From positions 1 through 63,437 of the forward strand of contig JALSRD010000037.1 in the NCBI GenBank assembly GCA_026984935.1: DNA of 63,437 nucleotides. The letters run 5' to 3'. The number at the start of each line of letters is the position of its first letter. The stretch's first letter is position 1. Below, in pieces: positions 63,317 through 63,437 of this stretch. A model generated the notes under the pieces. That model was not told where the DNA came from. It was given only the letters and a program-made list of their open reading frames with translations, and did no database searches. A program made the translations under genes and the position numbers. The DNA is from Desulfobacterales bacterium (GTDB lineage: Bacteria; Desulfobacterota; Desulfobacteria; Desulfobacterales; JALSRD01).

Positions 63317-63437
63317 ACCTGAATCTTGCACAGACAATTTTGAAAACTTATAAAATTGTAATGTTATCTCATGGTTGTCTATGGATGCAGCGCGATATTT
63401 TTTAGCGTCATTGGTATGTTCGGAAACCTTCCATTTT
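63317..63437 (+). repeat. Structured repeat, copy C (cut by window end)
   Basis: ACCTGAATCTTGCACAGAC starts at 63317 and matches copies A and B for 120 bases to the window edge. Near 63358 it follows the longer form of copy B. It lies 88 bases upstream of ddl on the opposite orientation. Confidence 0.88.

Overview
The window looks like a chromosomal segment of a GC-rich anaerobic bacterium of the Desulfobacterota (old Deltaproteobacteria), probably from the Desulfosarcina/Desulfobacteraceae neighbourhood. This is inferred from a tungsten/molybdenum aldehyde ferredoxin oxidoreductase with its polyferredoxin, many DsrE-like and metal/thiol proteins, a probable selenoprotein, a TRAP transporter remnant, sigma-54 control and a hopanoid cluster with a squalene-hopene cyclase. 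No taxonomic marker gene is present.

Layout. 0-15 kb is a metal and envelope-stress region. It holds a zinc-type ArsR regulator with a P1B ATPase, a ZraSR-like sigma-54 two-component system leading into a multicopper oxidase fused to a CopB-like outer-membrane barrel, a divergent operon behind a near-consensus sigma-54 promoter (small exported protein, membrane protein, SpoIIE-type phosphatase), and a second zinc-type ArsR regulator with an SO_0444-type efflux permease. 15-21 kb is a divergent metabolic pair: DeoR regulator plus an FAD/GcvT (dimethylglycine/sarcosine dehydrogenase-like) enzyme on one side, polyferredoxin plus aldehyde ferredoxin oxidoreductase plus DsrE-like protein on the other, with an inverted repeat between them. 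21-28 kb contains decayed genes (sigma-54 regulator, TRAP DctM, enolase), a small Cache protein behind a sigma-54-like promoter, a methyltransferase and a MacAB-type export operon. 28-35.5 kb is an RND efflux operon divergent from its TetR regulator. 35.5-40 kb is a mercury/thiol island: MerA, DsrE-like exported protein and a [2Fe-2S] protein of the CopZ N-terminal type that appears to continue through an in-frame UGA (selenocysteine candidate), divergent from an ECF sigma factor, a zinc-finger anti-sigma factor and a MerT-MerP fusion. 40-46 kb has an APC permease, a UbiA prenyltransferase, a TauE/SafE-like protein, a zinc ribbon and fumarase. 46-53 kb is a 2-oxoglutarate dehydrogenase operon (sucA-sucB-lpd) behind a good sigma-70 promoter, then MOSC and HTH/two-CW genes. 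53-63 kb is the hopanoid set (hpnA, hpnL, shc, hpnG; hpnH and ispA on the other strand), tRNA-Leu(CAA), tsaC, purE and ddl.

A 254-259 bp structured repeat with terminal inverted repeats occurs four times (618-752 partial, 9032-9285, 27874-28132, 63317 to the window end). It touches promoter or 3' regions, and carries three GCCCTGCG-type segments that can form mutually exclusive hairpins. Several gene remnants lie near these repeats, which suggests an actively rearranging region.

Most promising observations: the UGA-containing CopZ-like protein in the mer island, the ECF-controlled (MerR-less) mercury locus, the multicopper oxidase/outer-membrane barrel fusion wired to a sigma-54 circuit, and the repeat family.
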